64,000 bases of DNA from Takifugu bimaculatus. Its lineage: Eukaryota; Chordata; Actinopteri; Tetraodontiformes; Tetraodontidae. The notes beneath the pieces are model-generated. The model searched no databases. It saw nothing but the letters and a program-made list of their open reading frames with translations, and was not told the origin of the DNA. The stretch is from positions 14,717,637 through 14,781,636 of the forward strand of contig CP034993.1 in NCBI GenBank assembly GCA_004026145.2. Direction: 5' to 3'. Below, piece by piece: positions 23,080 through 34,120 of this stretch. The position numbers and the translations under genes were made by a program. Position 1 is the stretch's first letter. Every line of letters starts with the position of its first letter.

Positions 23080-24449
23080 ACAGCAACGGTGAAACAGCTA
23101 AAATAAAAGCATTATTACAATAAAGGAGCAGGATTTTTTTTTGAAATATTAAAATGACATTGGCTACGGATAATAGAGTGTCACAATTTTCACAATAAGG
23201 CATGTTTCCATGGTAACGGGACTTGGCAGCAAAAGCCTCAGCGGCGCCTGCCGTCATGGATCCTACAACCATCTGAACCTACGTCGCCTTGTGACATCTT
23301 GAAAAGATCACAATAAAGATCGCAACAGATTTCCTTTTTCCCATTCATCCCGATCGGCGAGGCCTCCGACGGGCCGTGTGGCGCCTGGGAGACCCGCAGG
23401 AGTGGAGTGTTTACAGCAGGGATGCTGGAGGGCCACTCCAATTAGTCTGAGCATTTATCTTAATGAAGAAGCAGCAATATTTAAACACCACACCTCAAGT
23501 GTTCCAAGCACTTAAGCGGCTCAACAATAAAAGATTAACGGACGGCCGGACGGACGGAAGGACGGACGCTGGCGTTCAGATGGAACCTTCGTTGGCTTCA
23601 CATCCTGGTGACAGAATCACATTTGATTGATTTGATGAAGAGGAGCTTTTTTTTGGAATGTTTTCCCTCTCTCTGCTCCCTGAAGGAACGGCTGAGTGAG
23701 GACGGATGCAGCAGGTCCTGCGGGGGTCTCCCACCAGCTGGTGCGTGTGGTCCTGGACCCCAGCGGTCCTGGACCCCAGCGGTCCTGGAGCCCAGCGGTC
23801 CTGGACCCCAGCGGTCCCGTCCGATCCCACTCCTGCAGCGTCACAGGAACCAAGGCGAGGACACACCTCCGTCTTCGGCCCCTTCGTGCGTTATCCATCG
23901 GGGCGACAGCGTGAGCAGATACACAATGATGGATCCGCGTAATCCTTTTTCAATTGCTTATTTGCATGGGATCCGTTCCGCCTGGCGACATTAATCAGCA
24001 CGTGTGCAGCTCATCCCAGAATATTCGCTGCTCGTCATTGTCACCAAACTGCAGTGATGAGACATTTCTCATTATGAGGTTGGAGCTGTATTTCAGTCCA
24101 AATAACCATCACGGGGTTGTTGAGGTGAGGCTAACACCAGGGAAACACAGGCACCCCCCCACACCCCACACACACCGCACACACACCCCCACCCCCACCA
24201 TGCGGCTGAGCTCCGTGTGTGTTTCCCATTTCTGTGGGGGTTCAGATGCATCGCAGCCATAAACAACATCCTCAGATATTAAATTGATTGTCCTGCTGCT
24301 TATTGGCCGCCGTGTCGAGGAAGCCGCGTTTGTAGCAGTAAAAATGTAAATTATTCAGCGCAAACGAAGAGTTATTGCCTTGATTCTAACACCCGAAGAT
24401 GGAAAATACAAATAAAAGCACGTTCAGCAGCGGCAGCAGTGTTTTGGGT
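23080..24449. other. Intergenic DNA with two small arrays
   Basis: No gene was recognised. A short GGAC-rich run lies at 23539-23568 and the 16-bp minisatellite is listed separately. An octamer ATTTGCAT lies at 23960-23967. Confidence 0.5.
23749..23817. repeat. 16-bp minisatellite, unit GGTCCTGGACCCCAGC, about 4.3 copies
   Basis: Four complete units and a partial unit with one A-to-G change in unit 3. Rotated to GGACCCCAGCGGTCCT, it matches the 11.2-kb minisatellite unit at 13 of 16 positions, on the same strand. Confidence 0.95.
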
Positions 24450-24467
24450 GGGGGGGGGGGGGGGGGG
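24450..24467. repeat. Poly(G) run, 18 bases
   Basis: An uninterrupted G homopolymer on the + strand in otherwise mixed sequence. Confidence 0.97.
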
Positions 24468-25106
24468 TAAATACTGTTTCTAACATTATGTGAAATCAAT
24501 TTCCTTCTTTAATTTTTAATGGAACTCATGTATCGTGCTTGATTATCTCTTCCTTCGAGGGATCTGAGAAATTAAATAAATTACCTCCGAAACAGAAACA
24601 TGTTGGAACTATATTTGTGAAATACCACAGAAAAACTGAATCTATTAGCATTTTGTTATCATTTATTTTAATGTATTATCATTTTGATTCTCCTGCTTGT
24701 TTCCTTTATGCGCTGAGCTTCATCGTGTGTCTGAGTGAGCGCCACAGTTCGACGCCACTATTTCACTCCCCTGAATAACAAACAGAAATCCGCCAACATT
24801 GACCAGATTAAACATAATAAAATGTTTTTTCTTTAAATATAATAACACCTTTACACTTTATTCAAAGACACTTTTATCGGAGGACAATAAAGTTGTTTGC
24901 GATGAGCCGCCCAGGGTGATCATTCCAGATGAGCCACATGTGCACACCTTCAGCACGCAGCACGTGCGGCGTGCACGTGAACTGTAATTACAGCCAGCAG
25001 GGGGCCCCGGCGCGTGGATGTTGCTCAGCTTGGATGATCCCTGACAGTCTCACCCAGCTCGTTTTCTGAGGGAAAATGGTGAATATTGCTAAATGACCAA
25101 AACTGG

Positions 25107-25108
<2 letters not shown>
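24468..25108. other. Spacer with a CTCF-like motif, no gene seen
   Basis: Unique AT-rich sequence. CCAGCAGGGGGCC at 24994-25006 matches the CTCF core at 12 of 13 positions. Confidence 0.45.
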
Positions 25109-25150
<42 letters not shown>

Positions 25151-25170
25151 GGGGGGGGGGGGGGGGGGGG
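25109..25170. repeat. (GT)n followed by poly(G) of 20 bases
   Basis: About 20 GT units with one GC interruption run directly into 20 consecutive G. Confidence 0.98.
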
Positions 25171-25680
25171 TTCCACATGTTTGCTGTTGTTTCCCTGAAA
25201 TGAGGTGAAAATAAAACAGGCCATTACCTCTTAATTGGCTTCTGCACTTCCCTGCTCAGGACATATTTGGTCTCTGTTGATAAATGTCCACTTTTTGTGG
25301 ACTGAAAAAAACTCCCTTGTTTTGGGCTGCCCCCCCCCATCCCATAATATGAGCAATTGCATCCATACACACATACGCCAACACAGGGCGCCACTTATGG
25401 ACCACTTGGACGGCCTTAAGTGTCCCACCCTGCTGCAGGTTTGCATGCGTATTTCTCTGCAGACAGAGAAATTGGTCCCAGAGGGGCCTGTCAGGGACAC
25501 CAGTGTCAAACTACACACTTATAATGAGTAATGGGGCAACTGGGCCATAAATGCCTCCGCTGACCTTTAGGTGGTCGTACCATGTGTGAATTGCAAACAA
25601 GGAAAACAACTTGCGGGCATTAATTGTGCCAAAGCAGACATTTTCGTTGATAACGGGAGGACATTTTTAATCCGTTCGGA
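25171..25680. other. Spacer, no gene seen
   Basis: Unique sequence between two GT/poly(G) composites. Open frames occur on both strands and have no recognisable domain. Confidence 0.5.
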
Positions 25681-25688
25681 GTGTGTGT

Positions 25689-25719
<31 letters not shown>

Positions 25720-25721
25720 GG
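25681..25721. repeat. (GT)11 followed by poly(G) of 19 bases
   Basis: Same architecture and orientation as the composite at 25109-25170, about 510 bp away. Confidence 0.98.
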
Positions 25722-27238
25722 TAGTTGACAGGGCAGCGGTGGACGATTGCTAGCAGCTGCCCAGGATGCTACATTTTAATCTGGCTGAGGTTTCCTCCAA
25801 GGTCCGCTTCTGTTCCACAAATGCCACCCCGGCACAAATGAAGGCGCCCTGTCAACCGCGTGCACGTCCCTTTGTTTCGGCTCGAAACGGCATTCTTCTG
25901 TCCGACCCGGGGGAACGGAGCGGCGGGGCTTTATCTCAGAGTCTGCAGCCCTGCTGTCACTCTGAAGTTGGAGATCAAAACGGTGACGGAACACAACAGT
26001 GACAGTGATCTGCTCGGACCTCTCAAAAGCTTCAAAAGCCTGTGAGGAGGCCCGGCGCCACACACACCGTCACCCAGTTGACCCAGTTCTCCTACGCTCT
26101 GCTGGCAACACGGCAAAGGCGTCAAAGACTCTGAGAACCGAATCCCCCCCTGATCGATGGAGCCATCAACAGACAAGTTCACTGTGGCGCCCTCTGCTCC
26201 TGCCATCTATAATGTAGCCGGTTTGTCCGCTGCTAATTGGCACATTTCACTTCATAAATCACTTAGAAAAAGGAAAAGCACTATTTGTCTGGTTTCTTTG
26301 GTTAAACTAGCTGCATCCAGGGTGACCGCAGGCGTCTCGTTAGAGAGCACGGACGCTGCTCTCCTCCAGTTTGCTGTAAACCGTCTGACCCGAGATATCA
26401 GAAAAGGAAATTTAAAGGTCTGGACCCACCAGATGGATTCCACTGTCAAATCCTGCAGAATGCCACCATCTCTTGTCTCTCAATTCAGAGATCAGACGGG
26501 ATCACAAGCAGGAAATGAGTGAGACGTGCAGACATGGAGCCATGAATACAAATGGCCAGCCAGGACGGGCAGGAAACTCCAGGCTCCCGACACCTTCCCA
26601 GGGGCGGCTGGCTGCTCGCGAGGTCGTTCTACAGCGAATTCCCAATCCATCGAACTCCCGAATGTCTTCATTTGCCTTCTTTACTCTCATCTGCATTAGT
26701 TCACTATCTCAAGAGCATCGAGAGCCATAAAAAAGAGCATTTGCCAGAGAACTGGAAGCAAAACAAGCACATTTTAACCGGATATAACTAACAAAGCAAC
26801 GGCAGGATTTATGATATCATTTAATGTTAAAAAAAAATTAGGAACAAAAAGTTAGGAACCCTCGTTTCTTCCTTCCTCTCAACTCTCCTTCTGCCGCGTT
26901 TTTACAACTGGAAAAGTGTGTCCATAAATAAAAGAGCCTGCGTCTGATTGGTCAATAGGATTCTTAACAGCTCAGGAACAGGAAGCCCTAATGAGGCAGC
27001 TGCAGGCTCATGAATGTTTCAATCATGAAATATTAATATTTTATTACGAACCTGAGGTGCTGCCACCAAGTCTGAGCAAGCGTGCTTTATTTTAGGCTGT
27101 TGTGATGGTGTGTGTGTGTGGGTGTGTGTGTGTGTGGGTGTGTGAGAGAGTTCACACGTGTGTTATTAAAGTTATGATCCTGCAACATGCAAACGGGGCG
27201 TTTTAATAAAAAAAGTGTTCAGTGTGTCCGTACAAAAT
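25722..27238. other. Intergenic DNA, no gene seen
   Basis: Unique sequence with a GT/GTGG-rich strip at about 27108-27145. A CTCF-like motif on the minus strand (CGCCCTCTGCTCC, 26188-26200) matches the core at 11 of 13 positions. Confidence 0.5.
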
Positions 27239-27257
27239 GGGGGGGGGGGGGGGGGGG
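27239..27257. repeat. Poly(G) run, 19 bases
   Basis: An uninterrupted + strand G run, the fourth of this kind within 2.8 kb. Confidence 0.97.
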
Positions 27258-29186
27258 ATGGGGGCGTGAGTGTGAACCAACGTGCGCATACAAAGAGGCT
27301 CCGCTAGTGTTTGTATTTGCTTGGCAGTCTCTCCCACCTAATTACAACTATCCATATGATTCCTGCTGCCGTAGATCTAATGAAGACACTCATTTACAGC
27401 GGCCCGAGCGGAGGAAATGATTAAAAATGGTTACTGAGGAGGAAAGACAGGGGAATTAAGCAAAAGTCTTTAATTACATCTGGCCGACATTAATCACGCT
27501 GAAAAATGAGGTCCATTTCCCTCTCATCCCTCTTTATCATGCGGGGGCAGCGGCGGGTCTGTGACTGGGTCCAGACGCACCGTGCAGGGTTCTGGAGGAG
27601 GGGGGGAGACCGGCAGATCACATGTGTAACATAAGTCCCCCTCAGAGAGTTTACATTAACACCCTGTGACCTCACGACCTTTCGCCTCGTGTAAAAAAAT
27701 CGAGCTCCGTTTATGAGCTCCAACAAACGCAACCCTTGGGCGTGACCATAACGCGTATCGCATCCCAGCAGGTTTCATTACTGTTGCTATAACGATGAGT
27801 TGGGCCTAAATGTGAGAGTCCGGCAGAGCTGAGGTCATCCGTTACCACGTCGCTGTGAACGGAACCTCTCAGCAGTACAGGAAGTGGCGCACACAGGAAG
27901 TGATGCACACAGGAAGTGACGCTCACAGGAAGTGACGCTCACAGGAAGTGATGCTCACAGTCGCGCTCCCATAGTGTCGACCTCCCATACGTGCAGCTCG
28001 GGGGTCCATTCAGACTGAATGACATACGTATATACTTCTTTACTGCTGGAGTCACATTTACTTTGTGCCTTGGGTCTAATTGAAGCTCAGAAACCAGAGC
28101 GAGAGATTAAATGGCATCCCAAGGTCACTGAGCGCTGAAAACATGCAGAACGGCTACGGCGCTGCCGCCTTTGGCAGGACAGGCTCCATCACTCCACTCA
28201 AAAGCTATTCTAATTATACGCAGTACGAGTTGTTCCCCGGCATCGGCTGACATAACGTTGCTGTGAGTCAAATTCAGCCAGGCTGTATCAGCTCTAATAG
28301 CTGATGCAGGTAAAGGATTCATTCACTCCAACGCGTGCTTTAGTTCCTCAAATATACCTCAGCAGTCGGTGACAATAACGGGATCAAGGGAAGAATTATC
28401 GTGTTGGCTGAATATTCACAGAGGTGCTTTTCATCGTGTTCATCCACGTTTCATTTCAGGTCGAACTCAGAATTATCTACAGTAGCATAGAAACAGAGAG
28501 ACGCAGGAACGAGGACGGCGTTGACCTCCTGCAGCTGTCATTTGCATCGCGTCTGGGGCCAGGGTTGGATTTTTCAAAAGAAAACCAGCGATGAAATAAA
28601 ACATTTCAGTAAAGTCTAGAAATGACTGTTGTGCCCCTCCCAGGACCGAGACAGCACAGAAGACGACCCACTGGTGTCCCAACCCACTTATAAAAGCTCT
28701 TTCCAGCAGGTGGGACGCTAAACTCAGCATTACTGGGGATGGCTTCATTCCCCACGATCACTAATGAGCAATCATAGCAGCAGCAGACGGTCGCTAACGA
28801 GCCAGAGGGAGCTGCACCACTCAGCTGCAGGCCCAAATCTACACATCTGACTGTATACAGCGCGTCTGCTTTAAAGGACACGCGCTAGCTTCATTTCTTC
28901 ACAGTCCATCAATGGAATTTAGCATGCTAGCCTTCGAAACCGTCGACCTTCACCTCGCCACGTCACTTGGCCCCGCGCGGAAGCAGAAGCTGCTTTTAAT
29001 GAAAGCCGCCTTTCACCTCGTGGTGCCGCTCGCTGGAAGATCTTTACCTTTAAAACAGAGCTGAACATCGATGCTGCAGATGACTGAGTCAAATACAACA
29101 ACTGGCTGTGGAGGAAATGGAAAGAACCCGAGTGTGTGACGTTTAATGAACAATTCTAGCTGGAGCGAGGTGGATTTTCACTGTTC

Positions 29187-29188
<2 letters not shown>
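27258..29188. other. Intergenic DNA, no gene seen
   Basis: Apart from the 16-bp array at 27878-27957 and an octamer at 28540-28547, this is unique sequence without coding similarity. Confidence 0.5.
27878..27957. repeat. 16-bp tandem repeat with ETS core, 5 copies
   Basis: Five units of CAGGAAGTGAYGCWCA lie head to tail, exactly 80 bp. Each contains GGAAGTG, the core of an ETS-family site. Units differ at two or three positions. Confidence 0.95.

Positions 29189-29263
<75 letters not shown>
29189..29263. repeat. (GT)37 dinucleotide microsatellite
   Basis: An uninterrupted run of about 75 bp with potential to form Z-DNA. Confidence 0.99.
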
Positions 29264-29265
<2 letters not shown>

Positions 29266-30420
29266 CGCACTCGTGTCTGGAGAGAAGCAGGGCCGTGTAT
29301 CTATTAAGTTACATCCAGTTTCTGTTTCGCCAGATTAAATGAATAAATTGAGGCGATGTAGCCGTTTGACCTTCGACAGCAGAGCTGGAGCAGCGACAGT
29401 CCGGCCCATGTTGGGGGACCACGGATACGGAGCCCGCTGAAGGGTAATTACCATCCGCGCTCAGACGGGCTGCGCACCACTAACCACAGAAAGATCTAGA
29501 AATGATCCTTTTCGTAAAAAGACGGCCTTTTTTTAAGATCTGGAGGATGTGACAGTCCGCTGATGTGACGCACATTTATTCTGTTGTCAAACGAATATTT
29601 GATAAAAGGTCAAAGTGGTGTTTTCAATGTGCCTCACGCCACAAACGGCACGCCGTGAATTCATGTCAGAAAGATTTATGAGCTACATTAAAAACAAGAA
29701 GAAATGCGAGAGAGATTTCTATATTGGGAAGGGAGATGAAAGAGCTTTATATAAAGAACAAACGCGATGAAATAAAAGCGACTCTGATAACGTTTCAACT
29801 CGAATGGGAGCAGGTCGCAGCCCTGGAGGACCTGTGGAATGAGTGACGCGAGTTTGAGACCCTGCGTGAGCGTGGCCGCAGCAGATGAGATCACAGACCT
29901 TCACTCTAAAGGTCGCTGAGGAGCGTGACCGGAGTCGGTGATGAACGAATTCTGACATTAACACCAGCACGACAGGGCTCAGGTGCCAACACTGCCGTCT
30001 TTATGCCTTAACGCATAGAAAGCTTTATATCTAGAATATCAAGGGCCTCCCCAGATGGGAGGGAGCCTCATTTTTGCTGCCTTCGCACATTTAAAGGACA
30101 ATCAAGACGTCCAGAAGATCGAAACAGGGGGGTTTATTGGCGTTGCACAGAAGGGGGCGGCTGTGGGCCGGATGCGTGTTGGCAGAACATGAGCGTGTTA
30201 AGAGCTTTTAAGTTTAGCTTCCATCACATGCCAACACGCTTCAGAACAGGTTGGAGTCACGAACCGCTCAGTCCAAACGGGGCAGGTTAGCTTTCAACAA
30301 GCCATTTCCTGGTTTAGAAGTATCCTCAGACGCACATCAGAAGGCTTTAACTACTTTTTAGAGAATGAATGTGAGTTTGAAAGGAAGGTGGCCATGGAAC
30401 TGGCTGACAGAAGAGGCGCC
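29264..30420. other. Intergenic DNA, no gene seen
   Basis: Unique sequence. No domain, splice structure or RNA gene was recognised. Confidence 0.5.
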
Positions 30421-31033
30421 GTGAGGGGGGGGTGTAGAGAGAGGGGGGGATGTAGAGAGAGAGAGAGGGAGAGGGAGGGAGGGAGATGTAGAGAGAAAGA
30501 GGGAGGGAGGGAGGGAGGGAGGGAGATGTAGAGAGAGATGGAGGGAGGAAGAGAGGGAGGGAGATGGAGAGAGAGAGAGGGAGGAAGAGAGGGAGGGAGA
30601 TGTAGAGAGAGAGGGAGAGGGAGGAAGAGAGGGAGGGAGATGTAGAGAGAGAGGGAGAGGGAGGAAGAGAGGGAGGGAGATGTTGAGAGAGAGAGAGAGG
30701 AGGAAGAGAGAGGGAGGAGGGAGGGAGGGAGATGTAGAGAGAGAGGGAGGAAGAGAGGGAGGGAGGGAGATTTGAGAGAGAGAGAGCTAGGGATGGGAGG
30801 GAGGGAGATGTATGAGGAGAGAGAGAGAGGGAAGGAGGGAGATGTTACGAGGGAGAGATGAGAGGGAGGAAGAGAGGGAGGGATGGAGGGTGGAGATTGT
30901 AGAGAGAGAGAGAGAAAGATGGAGGGAGGGAGGGAGGGAGATGTTGAGAGATTGAGAGGGAGGGAGGGAGATGTAGAGAGAGACAGAGAGGAAGATGTAG
31001 AGAGAGAGGGGGAGAGAGGGAGGGAGGGAGAGA
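30421..31033. repeat. 0.6-kb polypurine tract built from GATGTAGAGAGAGGGAGG-type units
   Basis: The + strand is almost entirely A and G, broken mainly by the TGT/TGTT of recurring GATGTAG or GATGTTG markers. Three markers at 30599, 30639 and 30679 are 40 bp apart, showing a local 40-bp period. Spacing elsewhere is irregular. Minus-strand frames encode SLPPSLPLSL-type repeats and are artefacts. Confidence 0.97.
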
Positions 31034-31211
31034 GCTGGTTGTCGGGTGGAGATCTGACAGGAAGCACAAAAATCAAACACCTCACAGGCAAAACTGAACA
31101 TTGAATGAAATAATCTCAACTCCAGAATTAGAAACATAAAAATGGTCTAAAATGATAGTTTAGTATTAGTCAGTCGGCTGCAAATGGGTCAGGTTGAAAC
31201 TATGGCTGGAA

Positions 31212-31452
31212 GAACTACAGGAGACTGGTTGGTGGACTGGTTAGTGAACTACGGGGGACTGGTTAGTGAACTACAGGGGACTGGTTGGTGGACTGGTTAG
31301 TGAACTACGGGGGACTGGTTGGTGGACTGGTTGGTGGACTGGTTAGTGAACTACGGGGGACTGGTTGGTGGACTGGTTAGTGAACTACAGGGGGCTGGTT
31401 GGTGGACTGGTTAGTGAACTGGTTGGTGGACTGGTTGGTGGACTGGTTGGTA
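31212..31452. repeat. Minisatellite of GGACTGGTTGGT and GTGAACTACGGG modules
   Basis: Two modules alternate: a 12-bp GGACTGGTTGGT/GGACTGGTTAGT unit and a GTGAACTACRGGG unit. Module order varies along the array, consistent with unequal exchange. Confidence 0.95.
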
Positions 31453-33888
31453 CCAGTAAAGTCCCCAGCACCCAGGCAGCGAAGCGTACTGCTCAGCCCG
31501 CTCACGTTGGCTATTGCTGTTAGCTTGCAGGCTATCGGACGTGTTTGGAGGGATAACGTGACGATAATGAGGTCAGACAACCGCACAGACTGCTGGACCC
31601 AACCTTGTTGGGCGTTTTGCCAACCTGGGTCTGTGTTTGAACATGGAATGGGAGATTCTGCTCACTGGTAGTGTAACCAGGTTACACACTTGGCCCGTTA
31701 GCCTCCCAAATCCGCCTGCCTTCACGCGCAGATTTCATTCCGCTCCTTCAGCTCTCCGTGTTTGTGTTCTCCTAAAGGTTGGCTTGCAGACTGAGTAGGG
31801 TTTAAATTAGTTTTTGTGCTTTCGCGCTCAAATCCCTGTTGTTCTGAATACATTTCCATGCTGGTTTAAACAAGATTCACAGTTGTGAGTGTTATCAAAG
31901 CAAGCGGAGCCTCGGCTGGCCTGTGCTTGCTCAGTTAATTCGGGTTGGGGGACCGTTTCGGTGTACTTGGCCTTCCTCCTCTCTCAGCCGCGATGATTTC
32001 TTGTTTGTTGAAGTGTAGAACTGTGCGGTCGCATCCAGACTTCTCATCAGGGAGGTCTGGCCACACTCTCTGACTCGTTTCACTCCCAAAACAGGTGAAA
32101 CAAGCGGTTTAAAATTCAGCAATTGAACGTTTGCTTCCCAAGAAATCTTGATTTTAAATGATAAGCGAGTTTTTGTGGTATCCCTCCATTAGAACTCATT
32201 TTTTAATAAACGCCAACACCCACAGTGGTCTAAAATCCGCTACATTGTGGAGAAAATCCTGAATTGGGGCTGGAATCCAAACTGTCCTATTTCTTGTTTT
32301 TTCCACTTGAGTACAGTCATCAGCTGTGATTCATGACCTCTTGCAGACGATGCAGAGCTTTAATTTATCAAGTGTGATCAGGCTGCTCCCTGCTGCCCGG
32401 AGTGGATGGGACGGAACATTTCTGCTCAGCAAGGCGTGTCCTGGCTGAGGAACCGAGCCGATCAGTCAGCATTAACAACCCCGTCGCACATGAACACTGA
32501 AGAGATCATCAAATCTCCCAATTACAGATATAACACAAAGGGCGGGAGAGCTTGGTTCTAATTAATTCTGATATGATTTGGAGGATTCCCTTTCCAGCCA
32601 GAGAAGGCTACGACAGGGACTGAGCTCTTTTATCTCCTGTGTTCATTAATCCAGATTATCCTCACTCTGAAACAGAAAGTTTTGAACTTTTTTGTTGGTT
32701 TTCTTCCTCAGATCGACTCGTCAAGCCTTACCAACAGCTCACTAACGGGATTCAACGCTAAATGCTAACGGATAAGGCTGCAGACACAAATCTCGCCCTC
32801 ATTTGTGTATCCCGTAGCAACGCTGACAACATGAGCAGCACCAGCATCCACTTTGTGCCGTTATCGTTTGAAACCGGGGTCATTTTTAAAATCGATGTAA
32901 TTAGCAGGAAAAAAGCCGTGCGGCGAACTTGCCACTTCGACATCGTCTCGTTTAGAATCCAGCAGTTACATCTGGAAGAGAGCAACGTTCTTCCTCTCCT
33001 GAGGCTGAATCATACCAGAAGTCGGATATAAATGTAACGGGGACCACCGAGGAGATGCAGGAAGTCATTTTTTGTTCTTTCGAACGTTAATAGAAGCTTT
33101 GACTGAGCGGCAATTTAAAAGAAATAAGGGTCTAAAGAGGAGCTCTACTATTGGAGACACGCATGGAGAACAGAAAATTGCTGGTCTTATTGGCAACCAG
33201 GCTTTCAATAACGAGCAGAGCGGCAGGGACAAAGCCGGGACGTGGCAGACATGTCTCAAGGAAAACGGGACATCAATGCCGCCAAGTTCCGCTCAAATAC
33301 GAGTCGCGCTCCATTCCAATGACTGATTTGTGTATTTGCTGCAGCCTCTTTCACAGGGAAGATGGAGATTGCTCCAACCTTCCACAGGTGATCCTGTCCA
33401 TAAATCACAGGGACGGAGCTCATCTGCATACACTTAGCTGATGACTCGCAGCCATTCGTCAGAATTGCTGTCATTATTAGTTGTGGATGTTGGAAACCTC
33501 CGCCTGTCACGTCCTCTTCAGAGGAAGTGGGCGTGTCCCACCAGACAGGTGCTGCTCAACCTGGCAGCTGCTCTTTGTTGATGAAACCAAGGTAGAGACA
33601 TTAAAGAACTGACTAATAATTACAAGGAGTTCAACTTCATAAACACCTGGCACCGTCTGGAACCCGGAACCCACCCGTCTGCCTTTTTATCGAGCCTCTC
33701 ACGACTTGACCTTGATAACAACGTCCCCTGCTGGCACTGACTGTGACGGGAGACATTCAGGAGTAGCGGCCCGGTTTAGTGTCCGGTACGTGTACGGTCA
33801 TGGGTCTTTGTCTCGTTCTGAGGTTCAATCTTCAGTCTTTGAGTTTGAAGGGCTTTGATTCACACAGCGGGCTGCAGCAGAGTGATGC
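31453..33888. other. Intergenic DNA, no gene seen
   Basis: Unique sequence. A perfect palindrome GTGTAACC-A-GGTTACAC lies at 31671-31687. No coding similarity was recognised. Confidence 0.5.
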
Positions 33889-34120
33889 AGGAACATGACG
33901 AGGAACATGACGAGGAACATGACGAGGAACATGATGAGGAACACGATGAGGGACACGATGAGGGACACGATGAGGAACGCGGTGAGGAACGCGGTGAGGG
34001 ACACGACGAGGAACACGACGAGGGACACGACGAGGGACAGGATGAGGAACACGATGAGAACAGGATGAGGAACACGATGAGAACAGGATGAGGAACAGGA
34101 TGAGGAACACGATGAGGGAC
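33889..34120. repeat. 12-bp minisatellite, unit GAGGAACAYGAY
   Basis: About 19 units in register, with GAGGAAC and GAGGGAC subtypes interspersed and some GAACAGGAT variants. All frames across it stay open (EEHDEEHDE, or PRHVPRHV-type on the minus strand) because the 12-bp unit lacks stops. I do not regard it as a gene. Confidence 0.96.

Noticed and set aside
30351..31091. 246-codon Ser/Leu/Pro-rich frame (minus strand)
   Set aside because: It is the complement of the polypurine tract, with low-complexity codons only.
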